NCBI GenBank assembly: GCA_938035125.1
Contig: CALHNS010000009.1
Location: forward strand, 1 to 64,000
Direction: 5' to 3'
From: an uncultured Granulosicoccaceae bacterium
GTDB taxonomy: Bacteria; Pseudomonadota; Gammaproteobacteria; Granulosicoccales; Granulosicoccaceae
Length of the DNA stretch: 64,000 nucleotides
The notes below the pieces were generated by a model. The model did not search any database, had not been told where the DNA came from, and saw nothing but the letters and a program-made list of their open reading frames with translations. Both the position numbers and the translations under genes were made by a program. Shown piece after piece: positions 19,633 through 30,975 of this stretch. Each line of letters starts with the position of its first letter. Position 1 is the stretch's first letter.

Positions 19633-20792
19633 CAGGCACTTACCTCATGATTATTAGAAGTTACTTTATCTTGAAATTTAAGCAAAGCGTTGGCAACTTG
19701 TTGTGCTGCCTGAGGCAGATGACATTGTCGCGCTGCTTGACCCATTTGCTTTATTCGATTTCTATTCTCATGAAACGTTGTGATTACTTCACTCAGTTTG
19801 GTTACCGTAAATTCGCTTTGTGGAATAACCACTGCAGCGCCAGCTTGTTCTAAAAATTTTGCGTTCTTGGTTTGATGATCATCGACAGCGTGTGGAAACG
19901 GAACCAACACAGATGGAAGAGACATGGCTGCAATTTCAGAGACAGTCATGGCACCTGAACGGCAGATGACTAAGTCTGCTTTTAGGTACGCATCCATCAT
20001 GTTATCAATAAATTTTTTTACATCTATTTCGTGTTTAACATTCGTGTGCGAAGCATAACGATCTTGAACGCTTTCGTACATAGTTAATCCGGTTTGATGT
20101 ACAACTTTTAGCGAAAAATTTGCATGTTTTACCACTTCAGGCACAACGTTGTTCAACACTTGTGCACCTTGCGAACCACCAACAATTAAAACACTTAAAC
20201 GCGATTGATTTTTAACATCACTTAAAGCATCTTTAGCACTGTTGTTTGCACTGGTTAATTTTGTTTTTTTATCCGCACACTGCTCAATTGTTAAACGCAA
20301 TGGGTTACCCACAGTGATTGCATTCACGGCTTTATCAAACGCATTTGGCATCGCAGAAAAAACGGTTGATGCATAACGGGCAAGTTTACGATTGGTGTAT
20401 CCCGCTACCGCATTTTGCTCATGCAAAACCAAAGGACACCTAGTTAACTTTGCCGCCACCCCAACAGGCCCAGTTACATAGCCGCCCATTCCCAAAACGG
20501 CCGCAGGTTTAAGCTTTATTAACGACCAAATACTTTGGATTAGTGCTACCAACAATTTACAAGGGCCAATGATTCGCCCCAGAAGGCCTTTACCGCGCAA
20601 ACCGGCCACACTCAGCCAAACGATGGGAATTCCTGCATCTGGAATCACGCTGGATTCAATGCCTTTTCGGGTGCCAAACCACACCACAGGAACACCACGC
20701 TTGCGCAGCACATCGGCTACGGCAAGCGCAGGAAAAACATGACCACCCGTGCCGCCTGCTGCAATCACTATTGGGCGAGCGGCAGCCTTCAT
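19632..20792 (-). CDS. murG: UDP-GlcNAc:lipid I transferase MurG
   Basis: GT28 glycosyltransferase at the inner face of the membrane that makes lipid II, 386 residues. The N-terminal glycine loop is [15 protein letters not shown], and the donor-site motifs [10 protein letters not shown] and [13 protein letters not shown] are intact. It overlaps ftsW by 4 bases. The length is slightly above E. coli MurG because of a lysine/serine-rich insert near the middle ([14 protein letters not shown]). Confidence 0.96.
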   Translation of the reverse strand: MKAAARPIVIAAGGTGGHVFPALAVADVLRKRGVPVVWFGTRKGIESSVIPDAGIPIVWLSVAGLRGKGLLGRIIGPCKLLVALIQSIWSLIKLKPAAVLGMGGYVTGPVGVAAKLTRCPLVLHEQNAVAGYTNRKLARYASTVFSAMPNAFDKAVNAITVGNPLRLTIEQCADKKTKLTSANNSAKDALSDVKNQSRLSVLIVGGSQGAQVLNNVVPEVVKHANFSLKVVHQTGLTMYESVQDRYASHTNVKHEIDVKKFIDNMMDAYLKADLVICRSGAMTVSEIAAMSLPSVLVPFPHAVDDHQTKNAKFLEQAGAAVVIPQSEFTVTKLSEVITTFHENRNRIKQMGQAARQCHLPQAAQQVANALLKFQDKVTSNNHEVSA

Positions 20793-22027
20793 ATCGCACG
20801 ACCACGATGATGACTTTTTGACAATGGCTTTCGAGTGGATAACTCTTCGTGCTGTTGATGCCTTAATTCACTTTCTATGCGAAGCAATATCGCAAAAGCA
20901 ATCGCGAATACCACCGCACTACTACCGCCATAGCTCATCATTGGCAAGGTGATCCCTTTGGTAGGCAAGATGCCCATGTTCACACCCATGTTGACGAAGG
21001 CTTGCAAACCAATCCAAACCCCAATACCCAGCGCCAAGTAACCTGCAAATCGAAACCCTAGTTCATCGGCAGTGCGAGCAAGCCGAAAACTTCTCCACAC
21101 AATAAACCCATAGGCTGCAACCACTGCAAGCACTCCGAGAAAGCCCAATTCTTCACACAGGATGGCGAACAGAAAATCGGTGTGTGCTTCAGGTAAGTAA
21201 AAGAGCTTTTGAACACTACCACCCAACCCTAATCCACTGAAGCCGCCACTTCCTATGGCGATAAGTGATTGCGTTAGTTGGAAACCAGAATCAAAAGGAT
21301 CAGAGAATGGATCTAGAAAGCTCGACAAACGACGCATGCGGTAAGGAGAAATTACGATGACAATCAAGCCCACCACCGACAAGCTAAGTATCATGGCAAG
21401 AAATTGCGACACCCGAACACCTGCAATGAATAACATGGCCAAAGAGGTTGTCACAATGACAAACGCTGCCCCAAAATCAGGCTCTAATAACAACAGCACG
21501 CTTGCCACACCAATTAACAATAAAGGCCGTAAGAACCCATGAAACGATTCTCGAACCAATTCACCGCGACGCACTAAATAGCCTGCTAGGTACACGATAA
21601 TCAAAAGCTTTACCGCTTCTGACACCTGCACAGTTAGCACCCCTAGATCTATCCAGCGACGGCTACCGTTTACTTCCTTACCTATTCCAGGCACCAACAC
21701 AAGAGCCAAACAGAACAAGGAAACCAAAATAAGCGGCAACGCAACACGTTCCCAAAACGCGATGGGGATTCGATACACCACACACCCCACTAATAAACCA
21801 ATTACTAAGAAGACCAATTGGCGCATAACGATATAAAAAGGGTTGCCGTGAGTTTCTGCCGCATAGGGCATCGAGGCAGAGGCAATAATGACCAAGCCAA
21901 ATAAACTCAAACCGACTAAAACAATCAACAACGCGTGACTGGCTAACCAGCCCCCAACAGGCATCTCAGGCTTGGTGTTGGCCGTTGATTGTCGGCCCAT
22001 AACAGTTCTTGAAACGATAGATGTCAT
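20789..22027 (-). CDS. ftsW: Septal peptidoglycan polymerase FtsW (SEDS)
   Basis: Polytopic SEDS-family glycosyltransferase, 412 residues, that works with FtsI to build septal murein. About ten hydrophobic segments are visible. The conserved SEDS stretches include NGSRRWIDLGVLTVQVSE, the PEAHTDFLFAILCEELG loop and GILPTKGITLPMMSYGGSS. Its place between murD and murG separates it from RodA. Confidence 0.96.
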   Translation of the reverse strand: MTSIVSRTVMGRQSTANTKPEMPVGGWLASHALLIVLVGLSLFGLVIIASASMPYAAETHGNPFYIVMRQLVFLVIGLLVGCVVYRIPIAFWERVALPLILVSLFCLALVLVPGIGKEVNGSRRWIDLGVLTVQVSEAVKLLIIVYLAGYLVRRGELVRESFHGFLRPLLLIGVASVLLLLEPDFGAAFVIVTTSLAMLFIAGVRVSQFLAMILSLSVVGLIVIVISPYRMRRLSSFLDPFSDPFDSGFQLTQSLIAIGSGGFSGLGLGGSVQKLFYLPEAHTDFLFAILCEELGFLGVLAVVAAYGFIVWRSFRLARTADELGFRFAGYLALGIGVWIGLQAFVNMGVNMGILPTKGITLPMMSYGGSSAVVFAIAFAILLRIESELRHQQHEELSTRKPLSKSHHRGRAI

Positions 22028-23409
22028 GCCGCTGCTTGCTCCACAGATTCACAAAACAATCGGCCACGCGCCTGATAGTTTTCGAACATATCGAAACTTG
22101 CACACGCAGGCGACAATAAAACCACGTCGCCGTTTTCAGCTAACTGCTTAGATAGCTCTACCGCTTCGTGCATAGAACTTACATCAAATAATTCAGACGC
22201 ACCCTCTAAGGTGGCACGTAACTTAGGGGCATCTTCACCCATTAAAACCACCGCCTTCACCCGCTCTGAAACCACGGGGCGAAGCGGTGCAAAATCAACC
22301 CCTTTGCCCTGCCCGCCTGCAATTAACACAACAGCACCCGGCATTGCTTGAATGGCCTTTATGCAGGCATCTACGTTCGTGCCTTTGGAATCGTTGTACC
22401 AACGCACACCATTGACTTCAGCCACCAGCTGCGTGCGGTGCTCTAAGCCATGAAACGAAGATAAGCCCAGTTTTAATTGCTTAAGCGTTAACTGCAACGG
22501 ATGAAGCAGGGCCATAACCGCCAAGGCGTTCGCCACGTTATGCTCACCGGGCACTTGTAAATCATCAGTGGTTATCACCGCCTGATCATCAACACACAAC
22601 ACTTGTTGATTTGCCAAATTTTTTAATGAAAATTTCGCTTTTTCGTTCGTAGATGAAAACCAAAGCGTATTGTTTGTATTCGCTTCAGGGTGCGTTCTCT
22701 CATCATCGGCATTGGCAACTAAGTAGTTCGCGTTGGAATACACATGACGCTTAACAGCAGCGTAGTGCTCTATGGAGTCGTACCGATCAAGATGATCTTC
22801 ACTGATGTTCAACACCACAGCGCTTAAAGGTGATAATCGTTGCAATGATTCCAACTGATAGCTTGATAATTCAAGCACGTACACCATTGCATTAGAATTT
22901 TTTTCTTGGTTTCGGTGGCTATGCTGCCCAACTTCAGTATTAGAATCAGTTGGCTTTGGCAACACATCCAACACCGCTGTGCCAATATTCCCGCACAGTT
23001 CAACCTGTCGGCCACATTGCTTCAACACATGCGCAGCCATAGAAGCAACGGTACTTTTTCCATTTGAACCTGTAATGGCGATGACATCCCCTTTCACCAC
23101 CGATGCAAATAGCTCAATATCTCCAATAACCGATACACCGGCTGCTAAGGCCGCTTTTATCATGGGGTGTGCGCGTGGAATACCTGGGCTTAGCACCATC
23201 ACATCATAATTTGACGGGTTAACCTCATCCAAACCGGCAACGTAAGCACCTTCATTAAGCAATTGACGAACTTTGTCGCTAGGCGTTGCATTACCATCGG
23301 TTACGTCGAACGCCACATCGTTCGCCAACAAGTAGCGCATAACTGATGCGCCGGTTACGCCGGCTCCAACAACCAGTACTCGTAATTGGCTAAGTTCTTG
23401 TGGAGTCAT
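22024..23409 (-). CDS. murD: UDP-MurNAc-L-alanine-D-glutamate ligase MurD
   Basis: Cytosolic Mur ligase that adds D-glutamate, 461 residues. The ATP loop is AITGSNGKSTV, with NISEDHLDRYD and WYNDSKGTN as further family motifs. Its stop overlaps the ftsW start (ATGA), and its start shares a base with the mraY stop. The middle holds a small polar insert (NTEVGQHSHRNQEKN). Confidence 0.96.
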   Translation of the reverse strand: MTPQELSQLRVLVVGAGVTGASVMRYLLANDVAFDVTDGNATPSDKVRQLLNEGAYVAGLDEVNPSNYDVMVLSPGIPRAHPMIKAALAAGVSVIGDIELFASVVKGDVIAITGSNGKSTVASMAAHVLKQCGRQVELCGNIGTAVLDVLPKPTDSNTEVGQHSHRNQEKNSNAMVYVLELSSYQLESLQRLSPLSAVVLNISEDHLDRYDSIEHYAAVKRHVYSNANYLVANADDERTHPEANTNNTLWFSSTNEKAKFSLKNLANQQVLCVDDQAVITTDDLQVPGEHNVANALAVMALLHPLQLTLKQLKLGLSSFHGLEHRTQLVAEVNGVRWYNDSKGTNVDACIKAIQAMPGAVVLIAGGQGKGVDFAPLRPVVSERVKAVVLMGEDAPKLRATLEGASELFDVSSMHEAVELSKQLAENGDVVLLSPACASFDMFENYQARGRLFCESVEQAAA

Positions 23410-24491
23410 TAGCGCAGCTTCAAGGTTGAAAGACCGATTAACACCAACACGACAGTGATTATCCAGAAGCGAACAATGATTCGCGGCTCTGGCCAGCCTT
23501 TAAGTTCGAAGTGATGATGAATGGGCGCCATACGAAAAATTCGTTTGCCGCGTAACTTGTACGAACCCACTTGCAATATTACCGACACCGCTTCTAACAC
23601 AAAAATTCCGCCCATAATGAAGAGCACTAATTCCTGTCGAACCATGATGGCAACCACACCTAATGCAGCCCCTATAGCCAGTGCACCCACATCCCCCATG
23701 AACACTTGCGCAGGATAGGTATTGAACCAAAGAAACCCTAAACCCGCCCCCATAAGCGCTGTACAAAAAACCGTAAGCTCGCCCGAGCCCTTCACATTGG
23801 GAACGAATAAGTACTCTGCAAATACAGCGTGCCCTGCAACATAGGCAATTAACCCTAAACCCGCCGCTACCATCACAGAAGGCAATATAGCTAAACCGTC
23901 TAAACCATCGGTTAAATTCACCGCATTACTGCTGCCGATAATGACCAAAAATGTAAAAGGGATAAAGAACAACCCCATCGGCATGGCCACTTCTTTAAAG
24001 AACGGTACGATGAGCTCAAGCTCGACCGGATCGGTAGCGGTTAGATACAACACAACCACGGCAACACCAGACACCAGAGATTGCCAAAATAATTTTTCGC
24101 GAGCAGACAGCCCATCAGAGTTTGATTGAATGACTTTGCGATAATCATCAACCCAACCGATTGCACCAAAACCGATGGTGACAAACAGCACTATCCAAAC
24201 TTGCTTTACTGACAAATCGGACCAAAGTAGCGTGCTTAGCGCGACGGCAACAATGATCATCGCGCCACCCATTGTGGGGGTGCCTGCTTTCACCAAATGC
24301 GATTGAGGACCATCATCACGAACCGATTGCCCGACTTTGGCTTTGGTTAGCCAACGAATAAGAAACGGCCCAACCACTAAGCAAACCACTAAAGATGTTA
24401 ATGCCGACAATATGGCCCGCAAAGTAATGTATCGCACCACGAAAAACGAATCATCGATCGAGGCCAACCACTCACTGATCAATAACATCAT
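23409..24491 (-). CDS. mraY: Phospho-MurNAc-pentapeptide transferase MraY
   Basis: Integral membrane enzyme that makes lipid I, 360 residues as in E. coli. About ten membrane helices alternate with cytoplasmic loops bearing [28 protein letters not shown] (catalytic and magnesium aspartates) and [15 protein letters not shown]. It is flanked by murF and murD with 1-4 base overlaps. Confidence 0.98.
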   Translation of the reverse strand: MMLLISEWLASIDDSFFVVRYITLRAILSALTSLVVCLVVGPFLIRWLTKAKVGQSVRDDGPQSHLVKAGTPTMGGAMIIVAVALSTLLWSDLSVKQVWIVLFVTIGFGAIGWVDDYRKVIQSNSDGLSAREKLFWQSLVSGVAVVVLYLTATDPVELELIVPFFKEVAMPMGLFFIPFTFLVIIGSSNAVNLTDGLDGLAILPSVMVAAGLGLIAYVAGHAVFAEYLFVPNVKGSGELTVFCTALMGAGLGFLWFNTYPAQVFMGDVGALAIGAALGVVAIMVRQELVLFIMGGIFVLEAVSVILQVGSYKLRGKRIFRMAPIHHHFELKGWPEPRIIVRFWIITVVLVLIGLSTLKLR

Positions 24492-25912
24492 GAGGTCACG
24501 CCCTCAGTAAGATCAATGGTTACTGTCGAGGTATCGCGCATTTGCGGCTCGGTTAATGCACCAACCACCACTTCCATTTGACTGCTACGTGAGCCTTTCA
24601 CCAAAACAATGCAGGCATCGCAAAGTTCACTTCCAATAGCACGCACCAATTCAGCATGTGAGGAAAAATGCTTTCCTCCCCCAAAAGCCATTGACGCGTG
24701 TTCGGCTAAATCACCTATTGTCCAAAGATGCTCTATACCTTGCTGTTTGGCGTATTCACCAATTTGCGCATGCCAATCGGCTGCATCACTACCAAGCTCT
24801 GCCATATTGCCCAGAACCATATGACGTTCCCCTGACATACGGGCAAGAACATCTATCGCAACCTTGGCAGAGGAAGGGTTAGCATTGTAAGAATCATTAA
24901 TAATGGTTGACGACTCCAAACCGATGACCGTTTGCAATCGACCCGATACGGCCTGCATACCAGATAAACCTGCCAATACAGATTCACGTTGCACATGCAA
25001 ACATTGAGCGGCCGCCGTGGCTGCCAAGGCGTTCATCACATTGTGCCGCCCCAGTAACGCGAACGGCGTTGACCATGTTTGATCAAGCGTTACTAACTGC
25101 AATTGAGAACGACTGAACCCGTAGCTTTGCTCTGTACCGCATTCGATGCCGCGCACATCAGCATCGTCATGAAAACCGAAAGTTCGAATAGACAACCCAT
25201 CGGCTGCGTTTTTTAATACCGAACTGAATCGATCGTCGGCATTGATTACCCCAAAGCCACCAGCGCACACACCTGAATAGATTTCACTTTTAGCCTGTGC
25301 GATATCCTCAACACTACCAAAGCCTTCTATGTGGGCCGCACCAATATTGGTTACCACAGCCACATCGGGCTGAACCATTGCGGTTAAGTGTGCAATTTCA
25401 CCTACGTGATTAGCACCCATTTCAATAACCGCGTATTGATGTTCGGGGCGAAGTGATAACAACGTTAACGGCACACCGATATCGTTGTTTAAATTCCCTT
25501 TAGTGGATAACGTTGGACCCAGCTGGTTAAAAATGGATGCCAACATCTCTTTAACCGATGTTTTGCCATTACTGCCTGTAACAGCAATAGTGGGCACTTG
25601 ATGCCCTTGAGCCCAAAGCGATGCAATGCCACCTAACGCTTTGCGCGTATCGGCCACTTGCAAAACAGATACATCACTGGCTGCAAAAGAAGAGGCATCA
25701 AACGACTGATCAACCACAACAGCTCTTGCGCCTTTTGCAATCGCATCATTAACGAACTGATGCCCATCGAAGTTTTCACCACGAATGGCAACGTACACAT
25801 CACCTGCAGAAAACTTGCGTGTATCAATACTTACGGTGCTGATGTCAACATCATCACCAACAAGCTGTGCACCAAGCTGGGCACTGCAAACCGACAAAGG
25901 AAGCCTAAACAT
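24488..25912 (-). CDS. murF: UDP-MurNAc-tripeptide D-alanyl-D-alanine ligase MurF
   Basis: Adds the D-Ala-D-Ala dipeptide to the stem, 474 residues. The N-terminal MurE/F substrate domain comes first ([25 protein letters not shown]), then the ATP loop [14 protein letters not shown], the central motif [14 protein letters not shown] and [11 protein letters not shown]. It completes the pathway supplied by ddl in the same operon. Confidence 0.97.
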   Translation of the reverse strand: MFRLPLSVCSAQLGAQLVGDDVDISTVSIDTRKFSAGDVYVAIRGENFDGHQFVNDAIAKGARAVVVDQSFDASSFAASDVSVLQVADTRKALGGIASLWAQGHQVPTIAVTGSNGKTSVKEMLASIFNQLGPTLSTKGNLNNDIGVPLTLLSLRPEHQYAVIEMGANHVGEIAHLTAMVQPDVAVVTNIGAAHIEGFGSVEDIAQAKSEIYSGVCAGGFGVINADDRFSSVLKNAADGLSIRTFGFHDDADVRGIECGTEQSYGFSRSQLQLVTLDQTWSTPFALLGRHNVMNALAATAAAQCLHVQRESVLAGLSGMQAVSGRLQTVIGLESSTIINDSYNANPSSAKVAIDVLARMSGERHMVLGNMAELGSDAADWHAQIGEYAKQQGIEHLWTIGDLAEHASMAFGGGKHFSSHAELVRAIGSELCDACIVLVKGSRSSQMEVVVGALTEPQMRDTSTVTIDLTEGVTS

Positions 25913-27441
25913 TAACCGACCTCCTTAAGCATTCGCGCCACAGCTTCGCGATCGCTAAATTCGAGCACTCTATTGCCCACAATCTGATAATCCTCATGTC
26001 CTTTACCAGCCACCAAGACAACGTCATCGGGCTGGGCCTGCCAAATTGCAAACTGAATGGCACGCTCTCGATCACCAATTTCTAAAGCAACCGATGGAAC
26101 GCTAAACCCATTGATAATCATTAAGCGAATATGGGCAGGATTTTCCGTGCGTGGGTTATCGTCTGTAACGATAATGTGATCAGCACTTTCTGCAGCTTGC
26201 GCCATAAGTGGACGTTTACCAGGATCTCTATCGCCACCACAACCAAACACCACCCAAACCTTACCGGCTGTGTGTTCACGCACAGCTGCAATGGCTGCAC
26301 TCAAAGCCTGTGGTGTGTGTGCGTAATCAACGATAACCATGGGTTGTGCAAATTCTGCAAATGGCTCCATGCGACCTGGCACTCGGCCCAATTGAGCCAA
26401 AGCATCCACGCTGTCGTTAGCCGCTACTCCACTGGCACGCAATACGGCGTAACAAGCGTTTAAATTTTCCACATTGAAGCGACCGTACAACGGTGTTACC
26501 ACTTCAAACGATTGCTCATTATCGACAATTTCAAACTGTAAACCAGCTCGACTTAATTCAACGTTTTGAGCAATATATTCATTGGTAGGTTGTTTTGAAG
26601 ATGCAGATTCGGTTTCGTTTTTAGTTGTGAAGGTATGGATTTTTACATCTTCAGATTTACCGGTCACACTTTCTGTTTTCAATCGCACACCCAGTGAATC
26701 ATCGCCATTGACCACAATGGAGGTTAAAGAAGGCCAACGAAACAAGGCCGCTTTCGCATCGGCATAGGCTTCTTCTGTTTGGTGATAATCTAAGTGATCA
26801 CGGCCAAAATTCGTAAGTACTGCGATGTCAATGTTCACATCGTTAAGCCGCCCTTCTGCAATACCGTGTGACGATGCTTCCAACGCAACAGCCTTCGCAC
26901 CAGCGTGATGCATAGTTGCCAACATGCGTTGAATGGCAACAGCATCAGGTGTTGTTAAGGCGGTACTGCCCATTGTATCTTTTACACCCCAACCCAAAGT
27001 GCCGATGTAGCCGCACAAGCGACCACTCAAGGTAAGCGCTTCTTTCACAAACTGGCAAACCGACGTTTTTCCATCAGTGCCAGTAATGGCTATAATTTTT
27101 AACTGCTCTGAAGGGTTACCATAAAATTTAGCCGCCAAAGCTGAAGCCTTGTTATCAAGCTCATGCACTTTAATAACCGGTACGTTTGATTCTTTTAGCT
27201 TTAAAGTGATACCACTGTATTTTTCAGGCATTTCAGGCGATACCAACACCGCCACTGCACCGTTTTCCACCGCAGAAATCGCGTACTCATACCCATGAGT
27301 AGTTGACCCAACTAACGCAAGATAGGCATCACCAGATACACACAAACGGCTGTCTTGACACACACCCATCACTTGAAAATCGGCCAGTGAGTCTGGTGCA
27401 TCAATCCATGCTGATAACGGTTTTTCAAAAGCCTCACTCAT
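25912..27441 (-). CDS. murE: UDP-MurNAc-dipeptide:meso-diaminopimelate ligase MurE
   Basis: Adds the third stem residue, 509 residues. The ATP loop is AITGTDGKTSV. The motif DDNPRTENPAHI is the DNPR signature that marks meso-diaminopimelate rather than lysine as substrate. LEASSHGIAEGRL and VDYAHTPQAL are further family stretches. It starts 1 base before the ftsI coding end region and shares a base with the murF start. Confidence 0.97.
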   Translation of the reverse strand: MSEAFEKPLSAWIDAPDSLADFQVMGVCQDSRLCVSGDAYLALVGSTTHGYEYAISAVENGAVAVLVSPEMPEKYSGITLKLKESNVPVIKVHELDNKASALAAKFYGNPSEQLKIIAITGTDGKTSVCQFVKEALTLSGRLCGYIGTLGWGVKDTMGSTALTTPDAVAIQRMLATMHHAGAKAVALEASSHGIAEGRLNDVNIDIAVLTNFGRDHLDYHQTEEAYADAKAALFRWPSLTSIVVNGDDSLGVRLKTESVTGKSEDVKIHTFTTKNETESASSKQPTNEYIAQNVELSRAGLQFEIVDNEQSFEVVTPLYGRFNVENLNACYAVLRASGVAANDSVDALAQLGRVPGRMEPFAEFAQPMVIVDYAHTPQALSAAIAAVREHTAGKVWVVFGCGGDRDPGKRPLMAQAAESADHIIVTDDNPRTENPAHIRLMIINGFSVPSVALEIGDRERAIQFAIWQAQPDDVVLVAGKGHEDYQIVGNRVLEFSDREAVARMLKEVG

Positions 27442-27442
27442 T

Positions 27443-29209
27443 CTAAGAACGATCCCCCGAAGGAGTTTTAGCTTTTGGCAAACTGGGTATTAGTTCTGCT
27501 CGCTCACCGTCAATATCGTCAGGCTCTACCCCTTGCAGTCGTAATGCATGGCCCATGACTTCAGAGAAAATAGGCGCGGCTACAACACTTCCAAAGTGCT
27601 GCCCCCCCTTGGGATCATGAATAACCACTACCGCGGCAAGTTCAGGTTCGCTCACTGGGGCAAACCCTGCAAATAAAGACACATAGCGATCTTCTGCGTA
27701 CCCACCCGATTGAGAACGATGCGAGGTACCGGTTTTACCCGCCACGCGATATCCTGGCACTTTGGCGCGATGCCCTGTGCCTTTTAACACCGCACGTTCC
27801 AACATGTTCTGCACATCTTTTGCGATACGCACATCCACCACTTGCTGTGTGGGTTCTGGCTCATCCACCGCAATAAACGACACCGGTGGCATAGCACCAT
27901 CATTGGCAATAGCTGAATAAGCGCGCACTAACTGCAACGCAGAAACTGACAACCCATACCCATAAGACACACTGGCTTGCTCAATGTGATGCCATAAGGT
28001 TGGGTGGTTAAAATAACCTGCCACCTCACCTGGGAATTCACTACCAGTAGGACGACCAAAACCGAAACTGTCGAACACAGACCACATCTGCTCAGGCTCT
28101 AGTTCACGAGCTACTTTACTGATACCGACGTTACTGGATTTAGTAATGATTCCTGAAAGATCCAACCAACCGTTGTCTCTGATATCACTGATTTTGTACT
28201 TCCCAATGGTGTAGTGCCCAGGCGAGGTGTACACGATGTCGTCTAGCTTAAATTTTCCAGAATCTAACGCTGCGGCCATCGTAAAAGGCTTCATGGTTGA
28301 GCCTGGCTCAAATACATCAGTGATCGAGCGATTTCTTTGCGAGCCGTTACTTCTATCGCTTGTGTCGTTAGGGTTATAGGTGGGGTAATTCACCATGGCT
28401 AACACTTCGCCAGATTTAACGTTCATCACGACCAAGTTCGCAGATTCTGCCTGATGCTCTTCAACGGCTTCTGCCAATGCACGATCAGCAAAATACTGAA
28501 GCTGCTTATCTAGGCTTAAGTGCAAATCTCGCCCCGGTGTGGCTTTTTCAACCAAACCCACGCCTTCAATAAAACGACCGGTTCGATCACGCATCACTTT
28601 ACGTTTACCAGGCCGACCTTGAAGCCACTCGTCATAGGCCATTTCGATTCCTTCACGGCCCCTATCATCGATATCAGTAAAACCAACAACATGCGCTGCG
28701 GCATGGCCACTGGGGTAGAAACGACGAAACTCACGCTCGATCGTTAAACCTTCAATCTCCAAAGCCAACACGTCATCAACCAGCTCAGGTAACACATGCC
28801 GCTTTACGTACATGTATCCCCGTTTTTGATCATTCAATCGATTTACCCGATCGACTAATTTCGCTGGATCGATAGACAAAATTTCACCCATCGCGCTAAC
28901 TTTTTCGGGGAAATCAACCAACTTTCTCGGATTACCTACGATCGTTTGTATCGGTGTACTGATGGCTAAAGGTTCGCCATTTCTATCCAACAACATCCCC
29001 CGATGCGCAGGGATAGCTACGTGCCGAAGCTGCCGCTGAGAACCTTCGTTTTGGTAGTAATCGTAGGAAAATACTTGCAGTTGAAAGGCGCGAATAACCA
29101 GCGATGCGCCGAGCAGCACAAACACACACAATACAAACCCACGACGCAGCGACCACCGACGGCTTAGCTGCTCTGAATTCGTTCTTGTTGTGCTTGGCTT
29201 AACCATCAT
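27443..29209 (-). CDS. ftsI: Septal transpeptidase FtsI (PBP3)
   Basis: Class B penicillin-binding protein that crosslinks septal murein, 588 residues. One N-terminal membrane helix (about 25-43) is followed by a pedestal domain with IPAHRGMLLDRNG and the transpeptidase. The active-site triad of motifs is complete: STMK (serine nucleophile), SSN and KTGT. A 69-base gap separates it from ftsL, the largest inside the operon. Either of two consecutive ATGs can start it. Confidence 0.97.
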   Translation of the reverse strand: MMVKPSTTRTNSEQLSRRWSLRRGFVLCVFVLLGASLVIRAFQLQVFSYDYYQNEGSQRQLRHVAIPAHRGMLLDRNGEPLAISTPIQTIVGNPRKLVDFPEKVSAMGEILSIDPAKLVDRVNRLNDQKRGYMYVKRHVLPELVDDVLALEIEGLTIEREFRRFYPSGHAAAHVVGFTDIDDRGREGIEMAYDEWLQGRPGKRKVMRDRTGRFIEGVGLVEKATPGRDLHLSLDKQLQYFADRALAEAVEEHQAESANLVVMNVKSGEVLAMVNYPTYNPNDTSDRSNGSQRNRSITDVFEPGSTMKPFTMAAALDSGKFKLDDIVYTSPGHYTIGKYKISDIRDNGWLDLSGIITKSSNVGISKVARELEPEQMWSVFDSFGFGRPTGSEFPGEVAGYFNHPTLWHHIEQASVSYGYGLSVSALQLVRAYSAIANDGAMPPVSFIAVDEPEPTQQVVDVRIAKDVQNMLERAVLKGTGHRAKVPGYRVAGKTGTSHRSQSGGYAEDRYVSLFAGFAPVSEPELAAVVVIHDPKGGQHFGSVVAAPIFSEVMGHALRLQGVEPDDIDGERAELIPSLPKAKTPSGDRS

Positions 29210-29278
29210 GTACTCAATTGTGGCTGTTACTTCGGGCTTAACTTCGGATAAAATCTGATCAATAGTGACTGGTTACAT

Positions 29279-29548
29279 TTACTGAATGATCATTACGGTT
29301 TCTTCCATGTCTGGAAGTGACATTCCTAAACGTTCTTGAGCTGCTCGTTCAATCCGACCGTGCTCAGAAAACGTTCCTTCCTCAATTTGCAGTTGATTCC
29401 ATTCAACATCTAAGCGATCAATCTCTTGTTGACTACTACTTATTTCTGAAAAGCTTTGACGTGATAAATATTTAAAGTACACAACACCTACAGCGCTGCA
29501 AAAATTTAATGCAGCAAGTAATGCAACGAGGGTCATAGCATGTGTCAT
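29279..29548 (-). CDS. ftsL: Cell division protein FtsL
   Basis: Small bitopic protein of 89 residues: an N-terminal membrane helix (about 4-24) and a periplasmic segment with coiled-coil character (SSSQQEIDRLDVEWNQLQIEE). It forms the FtsQLB complex that activates FtsWI. Sequence identity in this family is low, so position between rsmH and ftsI carries much of the weight. Its start overlaps the rsmH stop (ATGA). Confidence 0.93.
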   Translation of the reverse strand: MTHAMTLVALLAALNFCSAVGVVYFKYLSRQSFSEISSSQQEIDRLDVEWNQLQIEEGTFSEHGRIERAAQERLGMSLPDMEETVMIIQ

Positions 29549-30489
29549 AACACAGCCTCATCTGGCATCGCTACGCGCTCTGCAATGCGCAGCACTGCAC
29601 TGCGTGCTCGCGGGTTATCACTTAATTCAGCTTCATCGGCTTTAATCATTTTCCCTACCGCACGCCAAGGGTGTGGAATTTCCGCTGGCTGAATAGGCAA
29701 ATGACGAGGTATCTCATCGTTGGGAGAAGGCTTACGCAAATGGTGCTTTACGATGCGATCCTCTAAAGAATGAAAACTGATAACCGAAAGCAACCCACCT
29801 ATTTTTAACGTCGAAGCGGCTTGATCTAACACCGTTCTAAGCGCATCCAGTTCACCATTAACCGCAATTCTTATTGCTTGGAACGTGCGTGTTGCCGGAT
29901 GATGGTGGCGCTCCCAACGAGGGTGGGCAGCTTTTACGATTTCAGCTAAACGGCCAGTGGTATTAATGTTTTCTACAGCACGCGCAGCAACGATCGCGTT
30001 CGCAATGCGCTTTGCATACCGCTCCTCACCGTAAGCCTTAATCACCGTCACCAACTCACTCTCACTTACCTGACGAAGCCATTCAGCAGCCGTCGCCCCT
30101 CTGGATGTATCCATGCGCATATCCAGCTCCCCATCGTTTGAGAAACTAAAACCCCGGCTAGCATCGTCTAACTGAGGCGATGACACACCGATATCAAGTA
30201 ACAACCCATCAACCGTTCCTAACCATTGCTGTGCTGCCATTCGCTGTTCAAGCTGTGAAAAATTTGCTTGCACCACCGTTACACGATGCTCCTCTTTGAA
30301 ACGTTCTTGCGCATGCAAAATCGCTTCAGGGTCTTGATCCATAACTAGCAACTCACCGCTTGCGCCGATCTGTTCAAGAATCAATTCACTGTGACCACCA
30401 CGCCCATAAGTGGCATCTACTACTCGTGCGCCCTCATGTAAATTCAGCGCATCCACGGCAGGCTTCAAAAGAACCGGGATGTGCAACAT
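29545..30489 (-). CDS. rsmH: 16S rRNA C1402 N4-methyltransferase RsmH
   Basis: Methylates N4 of C1402 in 16S rRNA, 314 residues. It has the MraW family start HIPVLLKPAVDAL, SAM-binding DATYGRGGHSELIL, DGLLLDIGVSSPQLDD and RGFSF, and the end NPRARSAVLRIAER. RsmI, which methylates the 2'-hydroxyl of the same nucleotide, is encoded about 3 kb away at 33920. It is the second gene of the dcw operon. Confidence 0.97.
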   Translation of the reverse strand: MLHIPVLLKPAVDALNLHEGARVVDATYGRGGHSELILEQIGASGELLVMDQDPEAILHAQERFKEEHRVTVVQANFSQLEQRMAAQQWLGTVDGLLLDIGVSSPQLDDASRGFSFSNDGELDMRMDTSRGATAAEWLRQVSESELVTVIKAYGEERYAKRIANAIVAARAVENINTTGRLAEIVKAAHPRWERHHHPATRTFQAIRIAVNGELDALRTVLDQAASTLKIGGLLSVISFHSLEDRIVKHHLRKPSPNDEIPRHLPIQPAEIPHPWRAVGKMIKADEAELSDNPRARSAVLRIAERVAMPDEAVL

Positions 30490-30950
30490 TAAATATTCAG
30501 TTCCTGGATAAACGAAGGCACTTCATCGGGCGGCAACTGATTTAAATCGTCAGCCCACTTTTCTGATTGCTCATCAAAACGATCAACGTCCCATAATTCC
30601 AGCTTCTTACCTTGACCAATCACTGTGGCTTTTCTATCTATGCCTGCGTACTCTCGCAGTTCACTGGTTAACAACAGGCGACCACTGCTATCAAAATCAA
30701 TTTCCGCCGCATAACCCAAATAAAGCCGTTGATATTGGCGAGCCGCCGGATGCGCATTCGGCAATGCAACGATTTGCGCTTCAAACTGCTGCCACTCGTT
30801 CATGGGATAAATCAACAGGCACCGAGCAGGGTCAGCAGTCACAACGACTGTGCTGACACCGGATGCCTGAAGACGCTCACGTCGCTGCTTAGGCAGCGAA
30901 AATCGCCCTTTGGCATCTACACTGATTTTGGATATGCCACGAAAAAACAT
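30489..30950 (-). CDS. mraZ: Transcriptional regulator MraZ
   Basis: DNA-binding protein of the AbrB/MraZ fold, 153 residues with two copies of the swapped-hairpin domain. The first is ISVDAKGRFSLPKQRRERL and the second is IDFDSSGRLLLTSELREY. In studied bacteria it forms ring oligomers, binds repeats in its own promoter and represses the dcw operon. Four repeats of that kind lie just upstream here. No clear ribosome site precedes the ATG. Confidence 0.96.
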   Translation of the reverse strand: MFFRGISKISVDAKGRFSLPKQRRERLQASGVSTVVVTADPARCLLIYPMNEWQQFEAQIVALPNAHPAARQYQRLYLGYAAEIDFDSSGRLLLTSELREYAGIDRKATVIGQGKKLELWDVDRFDEQSEKWADDLNQLPPDEVPSFIQELNI

Positions 30951-30975
30951 AATGTTGGAAAAATTAGGCCCGAAA